Shown here: piece by piece, positions 1 to 9,081 of the stretch
Position numbering within the stretch: the stretch's first letter is position 1
Layout: each line of letters begins with the position of its first letter
DNA from: Mesorhizobium sp. M4B.F.Ca.ET.203.01.1.1
Lineage (GTDB): Bacteria; Pseudomonadota; Alphaproteobacteria; Rhizobiales; Rhizobiaceae
Direction of reading: 5' to 3'
DNA: 64,000 nucleotides
Assembly (NCBI RefSeq): GCF_004791025.1
Contig: NZ_SRUO01000004.1
Span: 186,001-250,000, forward strand
Notes under the pieces: generated by a model
Told to the model about the DNA's origin: nothing
Database searches by the model: none
Seen by the model: only the letters and a program-made list of their open reading frames with translations
Made by a program: the position numbers and the translations under genes

Positions 1-308
1 CGAAGTCCTCAGCCTGTCGCTCAACACCACTTTCTGCGCTTCGACGATGCGCTGGGCGAAGGCGTAGAAACGGTCCTTCGGGAATTTCCTCGCCGCATTG
101 CCCCAGTGGGTGAGATAGCCCTCCTCGGCCATCTTGCGGCTGAGCAGGATGGTGTCGACGGTTTCGAACACAGCGTTGAAGTCCTGCTTCAGCGCATCGT
201 CCCAGTCGCTGTCGTCGCCCCATTCCCAAAGCTGCCAGCGATGGTCCTCATCGGCGCCGACGAAGCCGTCGACCGACATCTGCATTTGCAGGATCAGCTT
301 TTTCATTG
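1..308 (-). CDS. RibD C-terminal/dihydrofolate-reductase-fold protein (cut by window edge)
   Basis: The minus strand reads from an ATG at 308 through to base 1, so only about 102 N-terminal residues are visible. The opening MKKLILQMQMSVDGFVGADE is the first strand and SVDGF turn of the RibD C-terminal/DHFR-like family, NADPH-dependent reductases of mostly unknown substrate. The following DTILLSRKMAEEGY segment fits the family's second helix. It is divergent from the HxlR regulator at 415, with an inverted repeat between them, so regulation by that neighbour is likely. A paralogue lies at 18164. The family call is secure; the substrate is unknown. Confidence 0.8.
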
Positions 309-382
309 CGCGGTCCTCTTCGCGTTGCTCACATACGGTTTACTTTTGGAACCAGTTGACGCGAAGGAACGAATGATGTCAA

Positions 383-400
383 TTGTAAAGTGATTTACAA
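383..400. promoter_or_regulatory. Inverted repeat, probable HxlR operator
   Basis: TTGTAAA-GTGA-TTTACAA, with perfect 7-bp arms, lies 14 bp before the regulator start at 415 and 75 bp from the divergent reductase start at 308. HxlR regulators bind such dyads and commonly control a divergent enzyme and themselves. That this regulator binds this site is inference. Confidence 0.5.
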
Positions 401-414
401 ATGGAAGCAAATCA

Positions 415-882
415 ATGTCGACCAGGGAAAGGTCCGGCTGTCCGATCAGCCTCTCGCTCGAACTGCTAGGCGACCGCTGGACGCTGCTCATCATCCGCGA
501 CCTGGTCTTCGCCGGGAAAAAGCATTTTCGCGAGTTCCTGCAATCTGACGAGGGCATCTCGTCGCGCACGCTCGCCGAGCGGCTGCAGACGTTGCAGGAC
601 GAAGGCATCCTCACCCGCAGCGAAGACCCGACGCACGGGCTGAAGGCGATCTACCGGCTGACGGAGGCCGGCATCGACCTGCTGCCGGTGCTGGCGACGC
701 TCGGCGCCTGGGGCAGCAAATATCGCAAGGCGGACGAGAGCCTGGCTCGAATTGCCAGGGAATTCGCGGCGGATGGCGCGCCGGCGTTGGCGCGGATGAA
801 GGAGAGGTTACGGAAGGAGCAGGTAAGGCTCGGCGGGGCTGGGGGCGCGAAAAGTCGCGGCGCCGCCGGGATCACCCTGTAG
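415..882 (+). CDS. HxlR-family winged-helix transcriptional regulator
   Basis: A 155-residue MarR-like winged-helix protein. The N-terminal CPISLSLELLGDRWTLLIIR is the HxlR signature: a Cys near the N terminus followed by the G-D-RWT-LLIRDL helix. The recognition helix lies around residues 50-65 (ISSRTLAERLQTLQDEGIL) and the wing around residues 70-85. The C-terminal 45 residues are low-complexity and Lys/Arg-rich, longer than the usual 110-130 aa family size. The Cys suggests a possible redox- or electrophile-responsive switch, as in HypR and YodB relatives. It is divergently arranged with the reductase gene at 308 and has a dyad operator in its leader. Confidence 0.85.
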   Translation: MSTRERSGCPISLSLELLGDRWTLLIIRDLVFAGKKHFREFLQSDEGISSRTLAERLQTLQDEGILTRSEDPTHGLKAIYRLTEAGIDLLPVLATLGAWGSKYRKADESLARIAREFAADGAPALARMKERLRKEQVRLGGAGGAKSRGAAGITL

Positions 883-952
883 CGCTTTCATTACTGCCGT
901 TCCCGCTGACCCCGCCCTGCGCTAGACTGGCATTGCAACCGGATTGCCAGCC

Positions 953-1678
953 ATGATCGTCCAGGCCTGCATCAATGGCGCCCGTTCCGCCGATTTCCAT
1001 CCCGCACTGCCGCTCGACGCCGACGCCATGGCGCGCGACGGCGCGGCTTCGGTTGCGGCGGGTGCTGCCGACCTGCATGTCCACGCGCGCGGCGCCGACC
1101 GACTGGAGAGCCTCGCGCCGGCAGCAATGGACCGCACCGTGCTGGCGCTGCGCCGCGCCTGTCCGGGCACGCTGATCGGCGTTTCCACCGGCGCCTGGAT
1201 CGAGAAGGGCGACCTGCGCACGCTGGTCGCCATCGCCGGCTGGCATGAGCTGCCGGACTATGCCTCGGTCAATCTCAGCGAGACGGCGGCGCCTGTCGTG
1301 ATGGAAAGCCTGCGCCAGCGCGGCATCGGCATCGAGGCGGGCCTGGCCTCTATCGCCGACGCCGAGCGGCTGATCAGTCTCGACCATGGCGGACGCGTGC
1401 TGCGCGTGTTGATCGAGATTTCCGAGCAGGCACTGGACGAGGCTTTCGCCGTCGCCGACGGCATCGAGAAGGTGCTGGAGCGCGCCGGCATCCGACGCTC
1501 GATCCTGCTGCATGGCGAGAATGCGACGGTGTGGCCGTTCGTCGAGCGGGCGGCAGCGCGGAAGCTTTCGACCCGCGTCGGGCTGGAGGACGGGAAGGAA
1601 TTGCCGGACGGCGGCATCGCGGCCGGCAATGCGGCCCTGGTGGCGGCCGCGGTGACAATTTATCGGGCAGGGCAATAG
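953..1678 (+). CDS. BKACE family (DUF849) beta-keto acid cleavage-type enzyme, short form
   Basis: A 241-residue TIM-barrel protein. The start MIVQACINGARS with the following ADLHVHARG matches the DUF849/BKACE fold, in which zinc is bound by the H-x-H of the second strand and a later His. Family members condense beta-keto acids with acetyl-CoA to acetoacetate and a CoA thioester. This copy is shorter than typical members (about 270-310 aa), so its reaction may differ. ATG 953 was preferred to an in-frame TTG at 944. The gene is monocistronic and converges on the GFA gene. Family is confident, substrate unknown. Confidence 0.75.
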   Translation: MIVQACINGARSADFHPALPLDADAMARDGAASVAAGAADLHVHARGADRLESLAPAAMDRTVLALRRACPGTLIGVSTGAWIEKGDLRTLVAIAGWHELPDYASVNLSETAAPVVMESLRQRGIGIEAGLASIADAERLISLDHGGRVLRVLIEISEQALDEAFAVADGIEKVLERAGIRRSILLHGENATVWPFVERAAARKLSTRVGLEDGKELPDGGIAAGNAALVAAAVTIYRAGQ

Positions 1679-1703
1679 CGGCGCGAAGAACGCTCGCCAG
1701 AAG

Positions 1704-2105
1704 TCAGCCGATTTTCGCCAGAGGCTCGGCGCTAATCTCCACCCACTCACAGCGCCGGCTGTCGTGATAGAAGGACTGGAACGGCGGCGGGAAGGACGGG
1801 TCGGCGAAGGCGCCCACCGGAATCGCGATCACGCCGGGCTGGGTGTCGATCCGGTAGTGGACGGTGGTGCCGCAATCAGGGCAAAAGCTGTAGCTGACGC
1901 GGCCGCCCTGCTCGCCGATGCGGGTAAAGTCCGCCGCCCGTCCTTGGATCGATACGTCACCTTCCTTGAAGCGGACATTGCAGCTGAAGGCGCTGCCGGT
2001 GCGCCGTTTGCAGTCCAGGCAGTGGCAAACGGAAATGCGAACGATCTCGCCCGAGCAGACGGCTGAAAGCTGGCCGCAGGAGCATTCCGCGCGACGAGTG
2101 ATCAT
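1704..2105 (-). CDS. GFA-family zinc-binding protein (glutathione-dependent formaldehyde-activating-like)
   Basis: 133 residues. The Cys sets C-x-C (ECSCGQL), C-x-C-x2-C (CHCLDCKRRTG) and C-x2-C (CPDCGT) are the zinc ligands of the Mss4-like GFA/CENP-V fold. The founder Gfa was proposed to speed the glutathione-formaldehyde adduct, but most members have no proven activity. The reading frame stays open further upstream, but the ATG at 2105 is chosen because an AAAGGAG ribosome binding site lies just ahead of it and the family begins here. The 230 bp between it and the divergent deaminase hold the promoters. Confidence 0.85.
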   Translation of the reverse strand: MITRRAECSCGQLSAVCSGEIVRISVCHCLDCKRRTGSAFSCNVRFKEGDVSIQGRAADFTRIGEQGGRVSYSFCPDCGTTVHYRIDTQPGVIAIPVGAFADPSFPPPFQSFYHDSRRCEWVEISAEPLAKIG

Positions 2106-2334
2106 GACCGCTCCTTTCAGCTCCGCCCCTGCCTTGTCCGGGACAGCACAGATCGGCACCTTATTGAGTTCGGCGGCGCGGCGGAAGGACGCTTGCGCCT
2201 CACCTGCCACGGAGCGCGGCGGCCCTTGTGAGGCCTGTCGGGCCGCGGTTAGCTCTTGCCAATCGTGACCCTTAGCAGCAATCTCGACCCAACAGCCGCT
2301 CATCGGCTGGATGTCGGCATGATGGGGTATTGCC

Positions 2335-2805
2335 ATGACCCGCGATCAAATGTTTGCCCATCTGCGATCCGCCGACGCCGTCGCGCGCGAGGCGGCGGCG
2401 CATGGGCATCATCCGTTCGGCTGCGTGCTCGTGGGGCCCGATGATCGCGTGCTGATGCGGCAGGGCAATCTCAACACGGTGCGCCATGCCGAGACCGAGC
2501 TCGCGCGCCGCGCTGCCGAGGCCTACGAGCCGGAGTTCCTCTGGCAATGCACGCTGGTCTCAACCGGCGAGCCCTGCGCGATGTGCACGGGCACGCTCTA
2601 TTGGGCGAACATCGGCCGGCTGGTCTACGGCTTCGAGGAGGCCGAACTCCTGGCGCTCACCGGGGATCACGCGGAGAACCCGACGATGAGCCTTTCTTCG
2701 CGCACCGTGCTCGATTCCGGCCAGAAGAAGATCGAGGTCTTTGGCCCCTTCCCCGAAATCGCCGACGAATTGATCGCGCCGCACCGCGATTTCTGGAAAC
2801 GCTGA
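2335..2805 (+). CDS. Cytidine/deoxycytidylate deaminase-fold nucleoside deaminase
   Basis: 156 residues with the zinc-dependent deaminase motif: HAE (in NTVRHAETEL, catalytic Glu) and P-C-x2-C (EPCAMCTGTL). The short form and the C-terminal region resemble guanine deaminase/TadA-like nucleoside deaminases acting on free bases or nucleosides rather than a tRNA-specific TadA, which normally starts differently and sits elsewhere. A salvage role is likely. It stands alone, divergent from the GFA gene, and no partner gene reveals the substrate. Confidence 0.8.
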   Translation: MTRDQMFAHLRSADAVAREAAAHGHHPFGCVLVGPDDRVLMRQGNLNTVRHAETELARRAAEAYEPEFLWQCTLVSTGEPCAMCTGTLYWANIGRLVYGFEEAELLALTGDHAENPTMSLSSRTVLDSGQKKIEVFGPFPEIADELIAPHRDFWKR

Positions 2806-2893
2806 CCGGTCCTTGCGACAAGGGACGACGTCCTAGCGATCCCAGGCACGAATGTTTCGACTTTCCTGCCGGCGGTGACCGGCTGTTCGACCC

Positions 2894-3952
2894 TCACTGC
2901 GTGTCCGCGTGCGCTCTCAGTTCGGCGCGCTTCTCGTCGGATACCACCGAGAGATCCAGCACCTTCTGCAATTCGGCGGCGTGGCGGAAGGACGGCTCGG
3001 GCTGGACGCCGCTCTTCACCGCATCGACGAAGCGCTGGTAATTGGTCGGCACCGTGCCGGCGTCGAGCGCCTCCCATCTGGCGTTCTCGACATTGTCGCC
3101 AACGCAGGCCTTGAGCAGCGAGCCGTCGAGATTGTGCACCACCTCGATGCCGCCCTTGTCGCCGTAGATGCGCAGCCTCAACTCGTTCAGATGCCCGCTC
3201 GCCCAGCGGCTGGCGTGCACCACGCCGAAGGCGCCGTTGGAGAAATCCAGCGTCATGGCGAAGCTGTCATTGGCGTCGAGCCCGTATTCGCCGATGCGAT
3301 TGCCCGGCGCCTTGTCGAAGGCGCGCAGGCGGCAGAAGACATGGTCGATGTCGAGCGCCGCGCCATAGCTGGCGAAATCGAGGATGTGGATGCCGACATC
3401 GCCCAGCACGCCGTTCGAGCCGTGGCCGCGCGACAGGCGCCACAGCCATTTCGGATCGGTGCGCCAGTCGCCCCAGAATTTCGACACCAGCCAGCTCTGC
3501 AGGTAGGACGCCTCGACATGGCGCACCGTGCCGATCTCGCCGGCCTGCACCATGGCGCGCGCCTTCTGCAAGGGGGCGACATTGCGGTAGGTGAGGTTCA
3601 CCATGTTGACGATGCCGGCGGCTTCAGCCGCATCCGCCATCTCGCTTGCCTTGCCGAAGTTCTCGGCCAGCGGCTTCTCGCACAGCACCGGCTTGCCGGC
3701 GGCGATCAGCGCCATGGTGGTCGGGTGGTGGATGCGGTCCGGCGTGACATTGGCGACGGCATCGAATTCGCCCCATTTCAGCGCCTCCTCCAGCGAAGTG
3801 AAGCGGGTGGGGATCTTGAAGCTGTCGGCGAATTCGCCGACGCGGGCCGGATCGACATCGACGGCGCCGACGATGTCGACGCCATCGATGGCGCTGAAAC
3901 GGCGGGCATGTTCCTGCGCCATCCAGCCGGTACCGAGTATCAAAAGCCGCAT
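2894..3952 (-). CDS. Gfo/Idh/MocA family NAD(P)-dependent oxidoreductase
   Basis: 352 residues. The N-terminal Rossmann domain opens with the dinucleotide-binding glycine-rich loop LILGTGWMAQEHAR, and the family signature E-K-P occurs in VLCEKPLAEN near residue 93. The C-terminal GFO_IDH alpha/beta domain follows. Such enzymes oxidise or reduce cyclic sugars and inositols. The start at 3952 has a strong GGAGGAG site eight bases upstream. It lies 168 bp downstream of a ThuA-domain gene on the same strand, a pairing seen repeatedly in rhizobia (as in thuA-thuB, where ThuA/ThuB oxidise disaccharides to 3-keto forms). The substrate here is not established. Confidence 0.85.
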   Translation of the reverse strand: MRLLILGTGWMAQEHARRFSAIDGVDIVGAVDVDPARVGEFADSFKIPTRFTSLEEALKWGEFDAVANVTPDRIHHPTTMALIAAGKPVLCEKPLAENFGKASEMADAAEAAGIVNMVNLTYRNVAPLQKARAMVQAGEIGTVRHVEASYLQSWLVSKFWGDWRTDPKWLWRLSRGHGSNGVLGDVGIHILDFASYGAALDIDHVFCRLRAFDKAPGNRIGEYGLDANDSFAMTLDFSNGAFGVVHASRWASGHLNELRLRIYGDKGGIEVVHNLDGSLLKACVGDNVENARWEALDAGTVPTNYQRFVDAVKSGVQPEPSFRHAAELQKVLDLSVVSDEKRAELRAHADTQ

Positions 3953-4120
3953 TTTTTGCTCCTCCGAGCGAATTGGTTCGATTCAATGATATGGGCGACT
4001 GTGGTCTAAGCGCGATTCTTACGCAATCCCAGAAGGAAAAAACGCCGCCTTTTCCGGAACGCTTTCTGTTGCGCGCGCAATTCCGGACGGAAACCCGCTG
4101 CGCACTTTTCCTGGAATTGC

Positions 4121-4906
4121 TTAGCGGAAGCCGGCTTCGCCCGCCGCGTGCAACTTGCCGCCGCGCTCGACGATCGGCTCAAGCGCCTTGTCGACCGGCA
4201 CATTCGGCGCGTCGAGTATGGCGGGCTTTGCCCCTTGCGGGTTATGCGCCCACTTCACCGCATTGCGCAGCACCTTGTGAACGGTGGCGTCGTGATAGGT
4301 CGGATAGGTCTCGTGGCCCGGCCTGAAGTAGAAGATGCTGCCGGCGCCGCGCCGGTAGGTGAGCCCGGAACGGAACACCTCGCCGCCCTGGAACCAGGAG
4401 ATGAACACCGTCTCCAGCGGCTCCGGCACGGCGAACTGCTCGCCATACATCTCCTCGTTCTCCAGTTCGAAGAATTCGCCGACGCCTTCGGCGATCGGGT
4501 GGCTGGGACTCGTCACCCAGAGCCGCTCGCGCTCGCCGGCCTCACGCCATTTCAGCGTGCAGGGCGTGCCCATCAGCCGCTTGAAGATCTTCGAGAAATG
4601 GCCGGAGTGGAGGACGATGAGCCCCATGCCCTCGAAGACGCGGCGCGCGACGCGCTCGACCACTTCGTCGGCGACGGCGCCATGGTCCTTGTGGCCCCAC
4701 CAGACCAGTACGTCGGTCTCGGCCAGCCGCGTTTCGGGCAAACCGTGCTCGGGCTGCTCCAGCGTCGCGGTCGAAGCCTGTATGCCGGGGTCGGCCTTCA
4801 GCGCGTTGGCGATGGTGGTGTGCATCCCCTCGGGATAGATCGACGCGACCACCTCATTGGTGCGCTCATGGATATTCTCGCCCCAGACGACAGCGCGTAT
4901 TGTCAT
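4121..4906 (-). CDS. ThuA-like domain protein (trehalose-utilisation type)
   Basis: 261 residues with the class I glutamine-amidotransferase-like ThuA fold. Characteristic segments are [11 protein letters not shown] (residues near 70), [14 protein letters not shown] near 95 and [14 protein letters not shown] near 200. The open frame extends 112 codons further upstream, but ATG 4906 is preferred because the family begins [14 protein letters not shown] and an AGGA site precedes it. Family size is about 240-280 aa. Together with the downstream Gfo/Idh enzyme it probably handles a keto-sugar. A LacI-type palindrome lies about 70 bp upstream. Confidence 0.85.
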   Translation of the reverse strand: MTIRAVVWGENIHERTNEVVASIYPEGMHTTIANALKADPGIQASTATLEQPEHGLPETRLAETDVLVWWGHKDHGAVADEVVERVARRVFEGMGLIVLHSGHFSKIFKRLMGTPCTLKWREAGERERLWVTSPSHPIAEGVGEFFELENEEMYGEQFAVPEPLETVFISWFQGGEVFRSGLTYRRGAGSIFYFRPGHETYPTYHDATVHKVLRNAVKWAHNPQGAKPAILDAPNVPVDKALEPIVERGGKLHAAGEAGFR

Positions 4907-4972
4907 GACATCCTCGTGGTGAAATCGGAACCGACCCGCCCCGGTCATACATAGTCCGCCCAGGCGCGAATG

Positions 4973-4982
4973 GAAACGTTTC
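4973..4982. promoter_or_regulatory. LacI-type palindrome upstream of the ThuA gene
   Basis: GAAACGTTTC is a perfect 10-bp palindrome with the central CG that LacI/GalR family regulators favour. It sits 67 bp upstream of the ThuA start, in a plausible operator position for a sugar-responsive repressor encoded elsewhere. The 276 bp between the ThuA start and the divergent DUF4239 gene hold nothing else I recognise. A short palindrome can arise by chance. Confidence 0.35.
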
Positions 4983-5183
4983 GATGGTGATGTTCTGTCC
5001 CAAGGGCGCGAGGAGGCGCTGCGCGGAACGAGAACCGAGGCGAACCTTGCCGCCCCTCCAGCGTAAAGTTCCGGCCTCGAAAACCCTTCCAAACCAGCAC
5101 AATAGGCGCCCCTCCTCCGACTCTGAATCAACCCGACCCGGCAACCCTTTGGCAAACGCCGCGTCTCGGTTACAATATCGGCC

Positions 5184-5939
5184 ATGCGCGAAGCGTTGCT
5201 TGGGGTCGCGATTTTTGTCTGCCTGGCCGGAGCGTCGCTCACCAGCCTGCTGATCCATGGTCGCTTTCCGCCGCATCACCGCCAGGACGATACCAGCGCG
5301 ATCGTGCGGCTCGCCGCCAACCTATTCGTGGTGATGACCTCGCTGGTGCTCGGCCTGATGATCAACTCGGCCAAGAACACATTCGAAGCCATCGACCACA
5401 ATCTGCACGCCTATGCGACCGAGCTGATCCTGCTCGACCGGTCGCTGCGGCAATACGGCCCCGAGACGCAAGCCGCGCGCCAGCCGCTGATCGCCTATGT
5501 GCAGCGCGTCGTCGACGCCACCTCGCCAAGCCAGCAATCGCCGATCGTCGCCAACCGGCTGTCTGAGCTGCTGCTCAACAATGTGGGCGACCAGCTGAGC
5601 GTGCTGACGCCGCCCGACGACAGGCATGCAGACATGCTGCGGGATGCCCGCCAGCAGCTGCAAAAGGTGATCGAATTGCGCTGGGTGCTGGCCGAACAGT
5701 CGGAAGGCGCGATCCCTGGAGCGCTGATCGCGCTTCTTGTCGCCTGGCTGACGCTGATCTTCGCCAGCTTCGGCTTCAGGGCGCCATGCAACGCAACGGT
5801 CGTCGCCACCTTCGTCGTGTCGGCGGCCCTGGTCGCCGCCGCGCTCTATCTGATCATGGACATGGACATACCCTTCTCCGGCCCGATCCAGATCTCGCCA
5901 GCGCCGCTCGAAAGGGCGCTGGCGGAGCTGAAGCAATGA
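5184..5939 (+). CDS. DUF4239 (bestrophin-like domain) membrane protein
   Basis: 251 residues with four predicted membrane helices: about 5-24, 44-66, 178-198 and 204-228. A long amphipathic soluble stretch lies between the second and third helices. The second helix ([20 protein letters not shown]) with its conserved G-L-x-x-x-S-A-K is the hallmark of DUF4239/bestrophin-like proteins. The function is unknown; bestrophins are anion channels, but the relation is distant. It ends two bases before the end of the converging glycosyltransferase gene, with no room for a terminator. Confidence 0.75.
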   Translation: MREALLGVAIFVCLAGASLTSLLIHGRFPPHHRQDDTSAIVRLAANLFVVMTSLVLGLMINSAKNTFEAIDHNLHAYATELILLDRSLRQYGPETQAARQPLIAYVQRVVDATSPSQQSPIVANRLSELLLNNVGDQLSVLTPPDDRHADMLRDARQQLQKVIELRWVLAEQSEGAIPGALIALLVAWLTLIFASFGFRAPCNATVVATFVVSAALVAAALYLIMDMDIPFSGPIQISPAPLERALAELKQ

Positions 5940-5941
5940 GG

Positions 5942-7189
5942 TCAGCTCCCGCCCCGGCCTAGGTCAGCGAGCAGCAGCCTGGCGGTCACCGCCGCTCCGT
6001 CGCCGCGGATCGAGCCGGCGAGCGCGACCGCCCGGGCGCGGGTTTCCGGCGCGAGCGCCGTCGCGAGGGCTGCCGACAATGTCGCCGTGGTCGGTATAGG
6101 GCCGTCATGCGCCGCCCCTATGCCAAGTTCGGCCACCCGCCGAGCCCAATAGGGCTGGTCGCCGATCTGCGGCACCACGAGCTGAGGCGCCCCTGCCCGG
6201 GCAGCGGCGACGGTCGTGCCGGCGCCGCCGTGATGGATGACGGCGGCCATCCGGCCAAACAGTGCCTGCTGGTTGACGTCGCCAACGGCGAAGCAGTCGT
6301 CGCGATCGTCGATCAGGCCGAGCTCGGCCCAGCCTTGCGCGAGCACAGTACGGCGACCGTGAGCCCGGACCGCCTCGATGGCCGCGCGGGCAGATTCGCT
6401 GGCGACCGCTATGGAGCCAAAGCCGACATAGACCGGCGGAGAGCCGGCTTCGAGGAACGCCTCCAGCCCGTCGGGCAGCGGCCGTTCGTCCGGCAGAATC
6501 AAGGCGCCGGTCTGCACGGCGTCGATCAGGTCCGACGGCTGCCACGGCCCCAACGTCGCGTCGCAGGCGAGCAGGACGGGATCGCCGTAGACATAGTCGC
6601 GGACATTCGCCACCGGCGGCAATCCGAGCGAGGCGCGGTGGCTGTTGATCGCACCGCCGAACAGTGCGTTCTTGGTCAGGATGTCCGTCTGCCACAGCAG
6701 CCGGTTGTCGGTTACCCCGGCTGGAAGAGGATGGCCCGGATATTCATGCGGCCGGTTGTGCGCCGAAGGCAGCCAGATGGGGCAGAACGTGCCAAGCATG
6801 TAGCGCATGCCCCGCTGCTCCGCGACCAACCGCGCGGCGGCGCAGGACGGAAACAGGCCGAAAGCCACCACCGCGTCGCAGCCTTCTGCGGCTGCCGCCA
6901 GCGCATCATACTGCCTGGCGACGATCTCGGCCGCCTGGCCGGAGACGAGCGCTGCCACGCCCTCGGGCGATGCCGATCTCCTGCGCCGGATCATCTCCTT
7001 GGCCCATTCGCGCACCGGCGAAAAGGCCGGCGCCAGTGGGACGCCGGCGCGGGCACACAGAGCGGCGAACTCCTCATCGCCGGGGGCACTTACCCGCACC
7101 CCGGCGCCGAGCTCCTGCAGCCGCGCGCCGAGCGCCACCACCGGTTCGACATCGCCACGCGAACCGTAAGTCGACAGTAAAATCCGCAT
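5942..7189 (-). CDS. UGT/MGT-type glycosyltransferase (GT1, vancomycin-type)
   Basis: 415 residues with a GT-B fold. The N terminus MRILLSTYGSRGDVEPVVAL matches the first strand and loop of the GT1 family that glycosylates sterols, macrolides and glycopeptides. The C-terminal nucleotide-sugar site is seen as MAAVIHHGGAGTTVAAARAG followed by PQIGDQPYWA, the H-H-G-G-A-G-T and D/N-Q elements. The frame continues upstream, but ATG 7189 has an AGGGAG site and fits the family start. The acceptor is unknown; a lipid or secondary metabolite is likely. It lies downstream of, but 290 bp from, the DUF2778 gene. Confidence 0.85.
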   Translation of the reverse strand: MRILLSTYGSRGDVEPVVALGARLQELGAGVRVSAPGDEEFAALCARAGVPLAPAFSPVREWAKEMIRRRRSASPEGVAALVSGQAAEIVARQYDALAAAAEGCDAVVAFGLFPSCAAARLVAEQRGMRYMLGTFCPIWLPSAHNRPHEYPGHPLPAGVTDNRLLWQTDILTKNALFGGAINSHRASLGLPPVANVRDYVYGDPVLLACDATLGPWQPSDLIDAVQTGALILPDERPLPDGLEAFLEAGSPPVYVGFGSIAVASESARAAIEAVRAHGRRTVLAQGWAELGLIDDRDDCFAVGDVNQQALFGRMAAVIHHGGAGTTVAAARAGAPQLVVPQIGDQPYWARRVAELGIGAAHDGPIPTTATLSAALATALAPETRARAVALAGSIRGDGAAVTARLLLADLGRGGS

Positions 7190-7442
7190 GCAAACTCCCT
7201 TTCCTAAACTGAGGTCAAGGGCAGCGTAAATACGGCATTGCCGGGGGCTTGCCGCAAGCCCGGGCTGCGCCATATATGCTTTCTGGGAGAGGGAGTTCTC
7301 CCTTTCCTCATCCGCAATTCGATGGAACCGTCACTGCCGCTGTTGCAAGAGACGTGGCGAAGACATCAAGCGCGTGCGTCGACCGCGCCGCGCGTCAACG
7401 GCGGTGAAGACCGCAAACCGTTAAGAGATCAAAGGCAGCCTA

Positions 7443-7463
7443 CCGGCAACTAGCTGCTGCCGG
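7443..7463. terminator. Hairpin behind the DUF2778 gene
   Basis: CCGGCA and TGCCGG arms separated by 9 bases lie 16 bp past the DUF2778 stop on the minus strand. There is no T tract, so this is a weak terminator or just a hairpin. The remaining intergenic sequence to 7190 shows no gene I can support. Confidence 0.3.
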
Positions 7464-7479
7464 CATAGTGGCGGGCGGG

Positions 7480-9081
7480 TCAGCCCTGGCGGCCTTCCTG
7501 GGCGACCTGGGTGGGCGACCCGTTCAGGCGCGGCACAACGACCAGGCGCTTGATCTTCCCCTTCTTGAAGGCAGAGAGGAAGCGGCCATAATCCTTGAAG
7601 GCCACGCAGCCGCTGGATTGGGCTGGGGAGCCGCGCAGCAGATAGGTATGGGCGAGCAGACCGTTGCGGTTATATTTGTTCCTGCCGCTGGTCGGCGTCA
7701 GCCGGATCGCCTCGACGCCGTGGAAGCGCGATTCACGCATCGACAGATTGTAGGTGTCGGGCGGCGTCGGGCCGGAATTCTTGCGGTTGGCGAAGCGCGG
7801 CTGGTCGGCCATGGCGCCCTTCCCCGAATGCGCCTCCAGCTTGGAACCATCGGGCATGTAGACCGTCGCTGTCGAGATGTCATAGACGGCGACGCCGTTG
7901 CCCACGCTTGGCCTGTTGCTGAACAGGTTGCCGAACACGCCGCCCGCGCCGCGCTCCGGCATGTCGGGCTTGGCGTAGGCGAGCATCTCCGCGTCCTGGG
8001 CCTTCGACCGCTTGCCCGGCTTGGCCGGCTTGCCCTGGCTGGCCTGCACGCCCGGCAGGGTCGGCACGGCCGCCTGCTCCGAGCTGCGCGGCGACAGGAT
8101 CGGCGCCTTCCCGGACGGCGGCACATCGGCGGCCTTGGCCGACTGGGCCTTGCCGGTCCTTGCCGCCTGTGGCGTCTCGGTCCCAGGCGCATCAGTCCTG
8201 CTGGCCTGGCCCTTGGGAGCCAAGGCCTTGGGGGCCGGCTGATCGATCTCGGCCTGCGGCCGGCCGGTTGGCAGCGGAACTGCGTCCGGCATCTCGTCTT
8301 GCGGCGGCAGCGAGGCGAGCTGAACTTCGGCCGGCTCCTGCCCAGCGTCAGGCCCGGCCATAGCCACCGATGGCGGCGGCGCCAGCATGTCGACCTCCGG
8401 CATTGCATTGGCGAGCGCCAGGGCCAGTCGCGACGAGCGTTCGATTTCCGCCACCTGCGGCCCGAAGCGCACCGATGCCGGGCCCTGCTGGTCGGGCAGG
8501 CGAACCGATTCGGCGAAGCGGGCATCGGCCGGCAGGCTGGCCAGCAGGGCCGGCTTGTCCTGCGCGCGGGCGAAGGCCTCCGCCAGCTTCTGCGGCGACA
8601 GCTTTGCCCTGGCGACGACGCTGTCGAAGCGGTCGGTCGAGGCTGTGCGCGCCACGGTTTCCGGCGCGGCCATCTTCGGCGTGATGCTGTCGGGGTGGGC
8701 GGATGCGAGGCGGGCCATCTTGCCGGCATTGCCGGCAGCGGCGAAGCTCGAGGCCTGGCGCACGCAGCCCGCATCGCAGCGCCCGAGCAGCGCCTGCCGA
8801 TGCGGGGTGCCAACCGGAAGCTGCAGCATCCAGGAACTGGCAGTCGCGCGGCGCGGATCGGCGAGCGCGATGCTGCCCGGCGCAAGCAGGCTCGGCGGCA
8901 ATCGGTTGGAGGCGGCGGTGAGCGAGGTGCCCACCGAATAGAGGCCAGCCATGGTCGCCACCGACCATAGAGCGAGCGCGGCGCCGACAGCAGGCACCGC
9001 AACCCAAAGGCCACCAGATTTCTTCGAAGTTACTCCCTCTTCAGGAGCATTACCCCGGCTTTTCAAACGCAAAGACGCCAT
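7480..9081 (-). CDS. DUF2778 (tlde1-type L,D-transpeptidase-like) membrane-anchored protein
   Basis: 533 residues in three parts. There is a short cytoplasmic N terminus with one membrane helix near residues 25-48. Then comes a very long Ala/Pro-rich low-complexity periplasmic region of about 320 residues, with several Pro-Lys-Gly runs. The C-terminal DUF2778 domain occupies about residues 375-525. The domain ends with HTYLLRGSPAQSSGCVAFKD, a His and S-x-G-C arrangement like the YkuD-type L,D-transpeptidase active site. DUF2778 proteins include peptidoglycan-acting Tlde1 effectors of type VI systems, but no such genes are nearby, so a housekeeping wall enzyme is as likely. Start at 9081 follows a GAGAGTGG site; an in-frame ATG at 9102 is possible. 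Confidence 0.75.
   Translation of the reverse strand: MASLRLKSRGNAPEEGVTSKKSGGLWVAVPAVGAALALWSVATMAGLYSVGTSLTAASNRLPPSLLAPGSIALADPRRATASSWMLQLPVGTPHRQALLGRCDAGCVRQASSFAAAGNAGKMARLASAHPDSITPKMAAPETVARTASTDRFDSVVARAKLSPQKLAEAFARAQDKPALLASLPADARFAESVRLPDQQGPASVRFGPQVAEIERSSRLALALANAMPEVDMLAPPPSVAMAGPDAGQEPAEVQLASLPPQDEMPDAVPLPTGRPQAEIDQPAPKALAPKGQASRTDAPGTETPQAARTGKAQSAKAADVPPSGKAPILSPRSSEQAAVPTLPGVQASQGKPAKPGKRSKAQDAEMLAYAKPDMPERGAGGVFGNLFSNRPSVGNGVAVYDISTATVYMPDGSKLEAHSGKGAMADQPRFANRKNSGPTPPDTYNLSMRESRFHGVEAIRLTPTSGRNKYNRNGLLAHTYLLRGSPAQSSGCVAFKDYGRFLSAFKKGKIKRLVVVPRLNGSPTQVAQEGRQG

Noticed and set aside
7238..7453. 71-codon plus-strand frame in the gap before the DUF2778 gene
   Set aside because: Lacks a start signal and shows no domain; probably chance.
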